Position numbers and translations under genes: made by a program
Shown here: positions 51,291 to 62,300 of the stretch, piece after piece
Layout: every line of letters begins with the position of its first letter
Position numbering within the stretch: the first letter of the stretch is position 1
Origin: Tolypothrix sp. PCC 7910
Lineage (GTDB): Bacteria; Cyanobacteriota; Cyanobacteriia; Cyanobacteriales; Nostocaceae
Direction: 5' to 3'
Assembly (NCBI RefSeq): GCF_011769525.1
Contig: NZ_CP050440.1
Location: 2,605,501 to 2,669,500 of the forward strand
DNA: 64,000 nucleotides
Notes under the pieces: generated by a model
The model's database searches: none
Told to the model about the DNA's origin: nothing
What the model saw: the letters and a program-made list of their open reading frames with translations, nothing else

Positions 51291-53312
51291 CTAAACTCGC
51301 AGCCATTTCAGCACACTTGGGTTTTTGTCATAACGGTAGGTTAAACCGTCTCTAGTAGTGACAGCATCTCCTTTACTAGCCTTACTTCTAATAGTGCTAA
51401 TGGAATAGTTAGTTAATTCACTGATTTCTTTATGAGAAAGTCCTTCACTTGTAGTTTGTTGAGTCAATATTTCTGGTTTATTTCGGTATTCACTATTAGG
51501 TAAGCTGTCTGTAGTAATACTAATATTTTCCGAGGAATTAGCAGTAATTGATTTTTGCTGGCGATAATCTTGCACAGTCATAAGTTGCCAACTAGAATCT
51601 TGTGCAAGTTCTAAAACCCATTGATGATAATCGAATAAACTTTCTCGATGTCCAACACTAATAAAGGTTGCTTTCGTCTGCTGTAAGTGTCGGTATAAAT
51701 TACCTTCATTATTTAAATCTAAGGCACTTGTGGCTTCATCTAATATCGTGAATCTGGGATTATCGACTAACAGCCGTGCAAAAGCTAGACGTTGCTGTTC
51801 TCCTAAAGATAATATATTTTCCCAAGGAACTTCTGTATCAAAGCCATCAACTCGACTGAGCAAATTTTGCAAATTAACTTGTTGTAACACTGCTTTGAGT
51901 TGTGCATCGGTCATGTGATGATTGGTATGAGGGTAAAGCAACTGTTCGCGTAAAGTTCCTAGAATTATATAAGGACGTTGAGGTAAGAATAAAACTTCTT
52001 CTAAGGGAGGACGCACCAGACGACCAGTTCCTGCATTCCACAAACCTGCGATCGCTCTCAACAAGGAACTTTTACCCCTACCACTAGGCCCGACAATTAA
52101 TAATCCTTCACCTGGCTGAACAGTTAATGATAAGTTCTCGACGATTACCTGCTCATAGTTAGGTGTTTGTAAGGTGACATTCTCAAATTTAAGATGGCTA
52201 TCTTCTATTGTTTTAATAGTACTAACACTTTCGGGTTGTTTGTTTACTTGTTCTAAGGCATTTACAAAGTCAGATAAACGCTCAACGTAACTAGAAAATT
52301 TTCCCGAAATTCCAAATTCATTGATTAATTCTCCCACCGCATTAGCAAACAAACTGCAAGCTAAAGCGGCTTGGCTAATTTCGCCAAATTCCATTTCACC
52401 TTTAATGTCTAAAGGCCCAAATACAATAAACGGAAATATGAGGATAGCCGACTGATATCCTCTGTTAAAAATATCTTTATTTCTCTCCCAATTAATTTTA
52501 CTTTTTGCATGGGAGATTAAATTAATAAACCTGCGTTGAATTATTTTTAATTCTTGATTCTCTCCCTGAAAGAAAGCTATTGATTCAGCGTGATCGCGAA
52601 CATGGGTCAGTGCATAACTATAATCAGCTTTCGATTCCAGTTCTTCTTGATTAATTTTATTTAATTCTTGCGTTAAGTAAATAGCAATTAAATTACCAAT
52701 GATTGTATAAGTAACTAAAATAATGGCCACTTGCTGAGAGATTGACCACAGAATAGTTAAAAAAGCTATCATTTCTAGAACTTTTTCTAAGAAAGTAGCT
52801 GAAAAACTGAGCGCACTGCTAGCAATAGGTTCAATTTCTTGAGATAGACGTTGATCTGGATTATCAATGTCAGATTTAAAGTTGATTTTATAATATGCTC
52901 TGTTGTTGAAATATTTTGATAAGATCTGATTATTTAACCATTGATACCAATCGAGAGCAATTTGTTTTCTCACAAATTTAGAAAACCCTACTAAAAGAGT
53001 GACGACTACGAGGGTTATCCCATAAAGCCATAAAGTATTAAAGAATTGGGAAATATCTTTATATTTAATGATGGTATCGAGTAAATAACGATTAATGAAG
53101 CTATTAAAAACAGTTATCCCTACAAGGGAAATTATTAAAAAAACCGACAGCAAGAGCATTCCCCAGGCACGAATTACGTCTGAAAATGCTCTTTCACCTG
53201 GCTTGGTTGGATACCAGTAAGGCCCGGCGATCGCCTTGATATCGTCCCAAAATTGAGTAAAAGCGGAATAAGTATTTTTTAAAGATTTATTTTGAACTAC
53301 TTGTGTTGCCAT
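51291..53312 (-). CDS. SbmA/BacA-type ABC transporter, NRPS-locus copy
   Basis: This 673-residue paralogue of 43831-45852 has the same length and order: six-helix permease with NFKSDIDNPDQRLSQEIEP, ATPase with GPSGRGKSSLLRAIAGLWNAG, LSLGEQQRLAFARLL and FTILDEATSALD. The same C-terminal extra domain is present (LSHKEISELTNYSISTIRSK to VLKWLRV). It lies 86 bases downstream of the NRPS stop on the same strand, so it probably exports the NRPS product. Near-identical ATPase segments show recent duplication or gene conversion with the microviridin copy. Confidence 0.9.
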   Translation of the reverse strand: MATQVVQNKSLKNTYSAFTQFWDDIKAIAGPYWYPTKPGERAFSDVIRAWGMLLLSVFLIISLVGITVFNSFINRYLLDTIIKYKDISQFFNTLWLYGITLVVVTLLVGFSKFVRKQIALDWYQWLNNQILSKYFNNRAYYKINFKSDIDNPDQRLSQEIEPIASSALSFSATFLEKVLEMIAFLTILWSISQQVAIILVTYTIIGNLIAIYLTQELNKINQEELESKADYSYALTHVRDHAESIAFFQGENQELKIIQRRFINLISHAKSKINWERNKDIFNRGYQSAILIFPFIVFGPLDIKGEMEFGEISQAALACSLFANAVGELINEFGISGKFSSYVERLSDFVNALEQVNKQPESVSTIKTIEDSHLKFENVTLQTPNYEQVIVENLSLTVQPGEGLLIVGPSGRGKSSLLRAIAGLWNAGTGRLVRPPLEEVLFLPQRPYIILGTLREQLLYPHTNHHMTDAQLKAVLQQVNLQNLLSRVDGFDTEVPWENILSLGEQQRLAFARLLVDNPRFTILDEATSALDLNNEGNLYRHLQQTKATFISVGHRESLFDYHQWVLELAQDSSWQLMTVQDYRQQKSITANSSENISITTDSLPNSEYRNKPEILTQQTTSEGLSHKEISELTNYSISTIRSKASKGDAVTTRDGLTYRYDKNPSVLKWLRV

Positions 53313-53398
53313 ATTCTAGAGATAAACTGAGATTTTGCAGAATAAATAATAAATACTGAATGGATTTTTTCACCCAGTATTTAAAAGTATCTTTGCCT

Positions 53399-56300
53399 TT
53401 AAATATTTGCTTGTGCTTGCTTAATGCAAACTTTCAAGCATTCAGCTAAAGCTTGGACATGGGGTGGATTCATCATCGTAATATGATTACCGGGAACAAA
53501 ATGGAGATTTACGGGTTCAGTAGAAAACTTGCTCCAACCCCAGGTTGCATCTTGCAAAATCTGAGAATGTAATTCACTATTAGGTTGTTCAACCGCAGTT
53601 TCACTAGCACGTAATAGTGCAATTCGGGTGGGATAAAATCGTTGTGGCACATAGTTGACTAGAGAGTTAGCTTTGAGAATTTGCACCATATTATTTAGCT
53701 GATTAATTTCAGCATCGGGAGGTAGGATATCAACTATTTTTAAACGCTGGAGAATATATTTCAGTTGCTCCTCCCAAACTAAAGATTGCAGAATTTCGTC
53801 AGAAATATCTAAGTTTTTTGTAAAAACTAATTCTGTTGCTCGTGCAAATTCTCCTAACCATTTAGCATTATCCCAGTCATGACCTATGAGGTTTTCCTGG
53901 TCAAAGGGTGCTTTACTATCAAGAATGGCAACTAAAGCGACTTCATGACCTTTTTCAATCAACTGCTGTGCCATTTCAAAAGCTACTTTACCGCCAAAAG
54001 AATGTCCTGCTAAGAAATATGGCCCCTGTGGTTGAATAGCTAAGAGTTCTTGAATGTAATTGGCGGCTATATCTTCAACTTGCGCGATCGCTTCTAATTC
54101 TCCAGATAGATTATTTGCTTGAAAGCTATAAAATGGCTGGTCTTGTCCGAGACAACGCGCTAAGTTGGACAAGTAAAAAGGCGTTCCACCAGCACCGGGT
54201 AAGCAAAATAAAGGTGGCTGAGAACCATGAGGTTGAATTGCGACTAAACAAGAGGAATTTGTAACATCTGAATCTTGCTGCAAAATTGTCGCTTGCTGTT
54301 CAATAGTTGGATTTTGGAAGAGGGTAGCTATAGAAATCTCTTTACCAATCTGTTGCTTAATTCTGGCGCTTAAATAAGGAGCTAATAGAGAATGTCCACC
54401 AAGGTCAAAAAAGTTATCTTTTACTCCTATTTGGTCAATTTTCAAAATCTGTGACCAAATTTGTGCGAGTTGCAGTTCTAATTGGTTACGAGGTGCAACA
54501 AATTTATTGAAGTCGCTGCTAATAGAAGGTGCGGGTAAGGCGCGACGGTTTATTTTACCGTTGGGAGTCAAAGGTAAAGACTCTAACAGCACAAAAGTAG
54601 AAGGAACCATGTATTGTGGCAGTTGACTAGAGAGGAATTCGCGCAACTTGCTAACTGTAGGTAAATGCTGTTGATTTCCTACCACATAAGCAACTAAGCG
54701 TTTATCACCTGGGTTATCTTCACGAGCAATAACACAAGATACTTGCACATCCTCATGTTGGTCGAGTAATTCTTCAATTTCTCCCAATTCGATGCGAAAG
54801 CCGCGAATTTTTACTTGGTTATCAATGCGTCCCAGGTATTCAATTGTGCCATCTGGTAAATAGCGTGTTAAATCCCCAGTTTTATATAATTTACTTTCTC
54901 CTGCTGGCTCAAACGGGTTGGGAATAAATTTCTCTGTTGTCAACTCTGAACGGTTGAGGTAGCCTCGCGCTAACCCTAAACCACCAATATGTAATTCTCC
55001 AGCTACACCTACAGGGACAGGTTGTAAGTGTGAATCTAAAATGTAAATTTGTGTGTTAGCTATCGGTCGCCCAATCGGTACTGTCCTTAGATTACTATTT
55101 GGTTTGCACTGCCAGTAAGTTACATCAATTGCCGCTTCTGTTGGCCCGTAAAGATTATGCAATTGGCAATCTAAGCGAGCGAAAAACCGTTCTTGGAGTT
55201 CTAAAGGTAAAGCTTCACCACTACAGATAACTCGTTTCAAGCTACTGCAATTTTTTACACTTTGTTCTTCTACAAAAGCCTGGAGCATAGAAGGGACAAA
55301 ATGTAGTGTAGTAACCTGCTGTTCTACAATTAGGTTAACCAAGTAAGCACTATCTTTATGTCCACCTGGTTTAGCCAAAACTAACCTTGCTCCAGTCATT
55401 AATGGCCAAAAGAACTCCCAAACTGATACATCGAAGCTGAAAGGAGTTTTTTGTAAAATGCAATCTGCTGCTGTTAATTGATAAGCCTGTTGCATCCACA
55501 CTAGGCGATTGTAAATACCCAAGTGGGTATTCATTGCTCCTTTGGGTTTTCCAGTGGAACCGGAAGTGTATATTACATAGGCTAAGTCACTATTTTGTAC
55601 AGTAGTAGTTGGATTGTCTTGACTCAACTGAGAAATCAAGTACCACTCACTATCCAAACAGAGAAGTTTAGCTTGATGCTCAGGTAAACTCTCAATAATA
55701 TGCTGTTGAGTCAACAACACAGAGACATGAGTATCTGCCAGCATAAAACTCAAACGCTCAGTAGGATAGTCTGGGTCAAGCGGTACATAAGCCCCACCTG
55801 CTTTGAGTATGCCCAAAAGTCCTACTACCATTTCTAATGAGCGTTCTACACAAATACCCACTAAAGTATCTGCACTTACACCCAAGGATTGCAAATAATG
55901 AGCTAACTGGTTAGCGCGAGTATTTAATTCTTGATATGTTAATTGTTGATTTTCAAATACTACTGCTATTGCGTTGGGTGTTTTGTTAACTTGTTCCTCA
56001 AATAATTGATGGATAAATTTATCACGCGGATAATCTACGTGAGTGTTGTTCCATTCGACTAATAACTGTTGTTGCTCAGGTTTTGTTAGCAATGGTAATT
56101 CCGAAATTCTCTCTTCTGGATTGCTGACAATTCCCTCTAGTAATATTTGGAAATGTCCTAACATCCGGGTAATTGTTGCATCATCAAATCGGCTATTGTC
56201 ATAACTAATTTTTACTAAGAATTGCTCGCGAGGGATAGCAATTACAGTCAAAGGATAATTAGTTTGTTCAACAGCGTGAATACTATCTATAGAGAAACCG

Positions 56301-59300
56301 TGATTTTGCGATCGCGTCGCAGATGCAGCATCAACGGGATAATTCTCGAAGACAACTATACTCTCAAATAAAGACCTTCCTCTGGGAACTTCACTCCAGC
56401 CTTGAATCTCTACTAATGAACTATAGGAAAATTGCTCAGATTCTACTTGCTGCGTTTGTAAATTCTTTAGCAAATCCAGCACTTGAGTTTCTGAAGAAAA
56501 TTGTACTCGCACTGGTAATGTATTAATAAATAATCCCACCATTGACTCTACACCAGTCAGTGCAGGTGGACGACCGGAAACAGTAGCACCAAAAACTACA
56601 TCTGTTTCTCGACTATAGCGACACAGTAACATAGCCCAAGTTGCTTGCACCAGATTATTAATTGTCAACTGATGCTGTCTTGTAAAATTTTGTAGAGCGG
56701 ATGTTGCTTGTGCTGTTAGTTGAATTTGCTGTTCGCTGTAGCTAGATTTTTGTTGCTTGCGGTTTGATAATGGTTTATCTACAGTCAAAGGTGTTGGTGC
56801 GGTAAAACCTTTGAGTTTTTCGCGCCAAAATTCTTCAGCTAAAGTTAAGTCTTGTTGTTGTAGCCAAGCAATGTAGTTGCGGTAGCTTTTAGTTGATTGC
56901 TCAGGTAAACTTTCACCCTGAGAAATTGCTTGATAAAGCTGTAACAAATCTTGAAAAACTAAGGGTAATGACCAGCCATCGAGCAATATATGATGAGAAT
57001 TCCAAATAAATTGATATTTATCAGCACTACACTTAATTAAATTCAGGCGCATTAATGCTGCTTGAGATAATGACAAGCCTTGTTGTTGCTGTGACTGCAA
57101 GAAATTTTCTAATTGCTGTTGCTGCTGTTGTGTAGATAACTCTTGCCAATCATGAATTTCTACACTAACTTTTACCTGACGATACACTACTTGCAGTGGC
57201 TGTTGCTCATTCTCCCAAACAAAGGCAGTACGGAAAATTGAATGTTTTGCTACGACTTGCTGCCAAGCTTTTTCAAAAGCGATTACATCTAAATTTCCTG
57301 ATAAAGAGCAATTTAACTGTTCAAAATATACTCCTGAATCTGGAGCATATAAACTTTCAAACAGCATACCCTGTTGCATCGGAGAAAGTGGATAAATATC
57401 CTCAATATTTCGCCAGCTATTTTGAGCTTGTAAACTTCCTAAAAGTCGATCTAATTCTTGTTGATTGAGCTTAATTAACGGAAAATCTGAAGGTGTATAA
57501 CCACCATTTTCTGATGCTACACAATGAGCAATTAGCTGCTGTAATGTGTTGATGAATGCTTGTGCTAAATTCTCAATTGTCTGGTGATGGTGGATATTTT
57601 GGCTATAAGTCCAATTGATTTGCAGGCGTTCTTCAATAATAATGCTGTTGATGTCCAGAAGATGTGCGCGATCGCTTTGCAAGCTTTGGTTATACCCCGC
57701 AGATTCACTAGCTGGCTGTATCCAAGCGGATGTATTCAGGAGTTGATCGAATTGTCCTAAATAATTGAAGCTGATTTGCGCTGGTCGTAACGCCTGTAAT
57801 TGAGCAGCAATTTCTGTATTTTGGCTCAAATAACGCAATAAACCATAGCCAATTCCTTTATTGGGTATAGCCCGCAGTTGTTCCTTAACAGATTTTAAAG
57901 CATCTGCGAGATTTTCTGTTGCTCCCAGTTCCAAAAGTACAGGGAAAATGGTTGTAAACCATCCGACAGTACGCGATAAATCTACACCATCAATAATATC
58001 TTCCCGCCCATGACCTTCTAAATTGAACAGCACAGAGTTAAAATTCGTCCATCTGCCCAAAACCAGTGCTAAAGCTGTTAATAGCACATCGTTAATCTGA
58101 GTATTGTAAGCTTTCGGCACATCTTGCAGTAAAGCGCGAGTTTCTTCCTCAGTTAAGGAAACTAATACTGTGTTGGCAGATGCAACTGTATTCGCTCCTG
58201 TTGTAAAGTCAACTGGTATCAAAGGAACTGCGGCGCGAGAATCGTTCAGCCAATAAGCTACCTCAGGTTTGAGCGTTTCTGACTGTGCATATTGCGTTAA
58301 TTTATTAGACCACTCTTTGAAAGACGTTGTTTTGGGTGGAAGCGTAACTGCTTTACCTTGAGCAAGTTGCTGGTAGGCTGTTTGCAAATCCTCTAATAAA
58401 ATCCGCCATGAAACACCATCAACTACTAAGTGGTGGATAGCTATGAGTAATCGCGCTCTTTTGTCAATACCTAAATAGAAAAAGCCTACTTGGACTAGAT
58501 TTTCTGACAGATGCAAACTCGCCTGTAAGGAATTTGCTTGAGCTTCCATAGCTGCTTGTTGCTCTTTTTCTGGGAGCGTAGATAAGTCTACTTCCGAGAA
58601 AGCAAGATTATAAGGTTGGGAGTGAATTTGTTCCCAAGTCGAGTCAGACTGTGTAAACCGTAAGCGCAACGCATCGTGATGTCTGAGTAATTGCTGTAAT
58701 GCTTGCTTTAATAACTCTGGCTTGGTGTCAGAGGGAACAGAGAGCAAAAACGTTTGATTAAAGTGATGGGGATTTGAGAAATTTTGTTCAAAAAACCAGT
58801 GTTGAATCGGTGTTAGGGGTAATGTTCCTGTAACTAAACCTTGTTCTGCCGCGATCGCCTTAATTGTACCTGCGACTGCTGCCAATTGTGCGATCGTTTG
58901 ATTGCCAAACAGTTGCTTGAGGGTTAATTGCAATCCAGCTTGCTTGGCTTTCGCCAGAATTTGGATACTGAGAATAGAATCTCCGCCGAGTTCAAAGAAG
59001 TTATCATGAATCCCGACTTGCTCGACTCTGAGAACTTCTGCCCAAATCTGCGCTAATGTTTCCTCAATTTGGTTACGTGGAGCAACAAAACTGACTTCTA
59101 AGCTCTCACGGGTGTCTGGTGCTGGTAAAGCGCGGCGATCAACCTTACCATTGGGAGTTAAAGGTAAAGATTCTAGTAACACAAAAGCATGAGGAATCAT
59201 GTATTGTGGCAATTGACTAGAAAGGAGCGATCGCAACTGGTTAATTGTAGGTAGATGCTGTGGGTTTCCTACCACGTAAGCAACCAAGCGTTTCTCACCT

Positions 59301-62300
59301 GGGTTATCTTCACGAGCAATAACACAAGCAGCTTGCACATCCTCATGTTGGTTGAGTAATTCTTCAATTTCTCCCAACTCAATGCGGAAACCCCGAATTT
59401 TCACCTGATTATCGATGCGTCCCAGGTATTCAATAGTCCCATCTGGTAAATAACGCGCTAAATCGCCAGTTTTATATAATCTACTCCCTTCTGCCTCCTG
59501 CCTCCTGCCTTCTGCCTTCTCAAAAGGATTCGGAATGAATTTTTCTTGTGTCAACTCTGGACGATTGAGATAACCTCGCGCCAAACCAGCACCGCCAATG
59601 TGCAATTCACCAGGTACGCCAATCGGCACTGGTTGGAGATATTCATCTAAAATATAAACCTGCGCGTTAGCGATCGCGCGACCGATAGGTACAACTTGTC
59701 TGTCACTACCACGCTGACAAGTCCAATAAGTTGAGTCAATACAAGCTTCTGTCGGGCCGTAGAGATTATGTAAATTCACATCCAGCTTGCTTAACAAGCC
59801 CTCTTGCAAAGCAACTGGTAAAACTTCACCACCACAAAATACTTGCTTGAGAGAATCGCAAGCTTCAATTCCGCCCTGTTCTAAGAGGATTCGTAATAAA
59901 GAAGGGACAAATTGAACAGTAGTAACCTCTTGTTGAGCAATTACATTTAATAGGTAAGCAGCATCAGCATGACCTCCAGGTTGAGCCAATAGCAACTGTC
60001 CGCCAACTAACAAAGGGGCGTAAAATTCCCAAACAGAAGCATCAAAGCTAAAGGGAGTTTTTTGTAAAACCTTGTCTGTTTCATTTAGGGGGAAAGTTGC
60101 TTGCATCCATAACATATGGTTGCAAAGGTTGCGGTGAGTAAGCATCACCCCTTTAGGCTGACCTGTAGAACCAGAAGTGTAAATTACATAAGCCAAGTTA
60201 CTAGCTTGAAAATGGGCATGGGGCATGGGGCATGGGGCATGGAAAGACAGATTTTCATGCTCGGTTGTGGGATTTTCCTGTGATTGACTAGCTTGTACAT
60301 CAGTGATGGAATTTTCCTGGCTGTACTCATCGATTAAGTGCCAGTCAGTATCCAAACATACAAGTTTTGCTTGATGCTTAGGTAAAGTCTCGCTCAAATG
60401 CTGCTGAGTCAACAATACCGCAACCTGAGCATCTTGAAGCATAAAGCTCAAACGCTCTTGAGGATAATCTGGGTCAAGCGGTACATAAGCCCCACCTGCT
60501 TTGAGAATCCCCAAAAGCCCTATGACCATTTCTAAAGAACGTTCTACACAAATACCTACCAGCGTATCTGGTTTTACACCTAATGAACGCAAATAATGAG
60601 CTAACTGATTAGCACGACAATTTAATTGATGGTAAGTCAGTTGTTGATTTTCAAATACTACTGCGACAGCATCGGGGGTACGCTCAACTTGTGTCTCAAA
60701 CAACTGATGGATGCAATTATCTAATGGATAATCTGCTTGGGTATCGTTCCATTCAACTAATAATTGATGTTGCTCAGATGGTGTCAGCAGTGGTAATTGC
60801 GAAATTCGCTCCTCTGGGTTAGCAACAATACCTTCCAGCAAGGTTACAAAATGCCCAGCCATACGCTCAATAGTTCTGGCATCAAATAAATCGGTGCTAT
60901 ACTCCCATACACCTATTAGTCCATCAGCAGTATTCTGCATTGATAAACTCAAATCAAACTTCGCTGTTGAACTTTCTGCGGTCAACGGAGTCACAGTCAA
61001 ACCAGCTAACTCTATTTGAGACATCGGCGCATTCTGAAGCGCAAACATCACTTGAAACAGTGGTGTATAGCTGAGATCTCTTTCTGGCTGCAACGTTTCC
61101 ACCAGCATTTCAAAAGGCAAATGCTGATGAGCATAAGCTTTCATTGCTGTTTCTCTAACTCGAGTCAGCAATTCGCTAAAGCTGGGATTACCTGCTAAAT
61201 TGCTCCGCATAACTAAGGTATTGACAAAAAAGCCAATTAATCCTTCTATTTCAGAGCGATCGCGGTTTGCTATTGGTGTCCCTACCAAAATATCTGACTG
61301 TCCTGTATAGCGATAAAGCAAGGTATCATAAGCCGCTAATAGCGTCATAAACAGAGTACAGCCTTGCTCTTGACTGAGTTTGAGCAATTTATCAGTTAAT
61401 TCAACTGACAGCGCGAACTGTTGATATGAGCCTGTAAATGTCTGTACAGCAGGTCTTGGTCTATCTGCAGGTAACGCTAATAAAGCAGGTGCATTTGCTA
61501 ATTGCTGTTCCCAATAGGAGAGTTGACTTTGCAATACATTCCCTTGCAACCAATTTCTCTGCCAAATCGCAAAATCTACATACTGAATTGGCAGTGGTGC
61601 TAAAGATGACTGCTGACCTTGAGAATAAGCGTTGTAAAGTGCTGCTAGTTCAGAGATAAACACACCCATTGACCAGCCATCAGAGACAACGTGGTGCATA
61701 CAGACTAACAAGATATATTCTGTATTATTTAGCACTACTAACGTTGCTCTAATTAACGCTTCAGAAGCTAAATCGAAGGGTTCAATAGCTTGTTGTTGCG
61801 CTAACTGCTGCGTGGCTATTTCTTGTTCAGTGCTTGGTAGATGTTGCCAATCAATAATTGATAATGTCCAATTAGTTTGTACTTGAATTATTTGTGTTGG
61901 CTGTCCATCAGCTGTAATGAAGTTAGTACGTAATGCTTCATGGCGATGAATTATTTCAATGAAACTTTGTTCTAAAGCTGCTTGATTGAGATTCCCTAGC
62001 AGACGCAAACCAATAGGAATATTGTATAAAGCACTGTTCGGTTCTAGTTGGTCTAAAAACCACAAACGCTGTTGAGCAAATGACAGTGGTAACTCTGCAT
62101 TGTTTGCTCTTGCTAAGATTGGCGGTGCAGAGAGTTCTATTTTTTGTTGCTGTAACTTATCAATTGCTTGGGCTAATTCTGCTAATGTAGCGGTAGCAAA
62201 CAACTCACGCAATGGTAGCTCTACTTTAAAAGTGTTGCGAATGCGTGAAACTAATTGCGTTCCTAATAGGGAGTGTCCCCCTAATTCAAAAAAGTTATCA

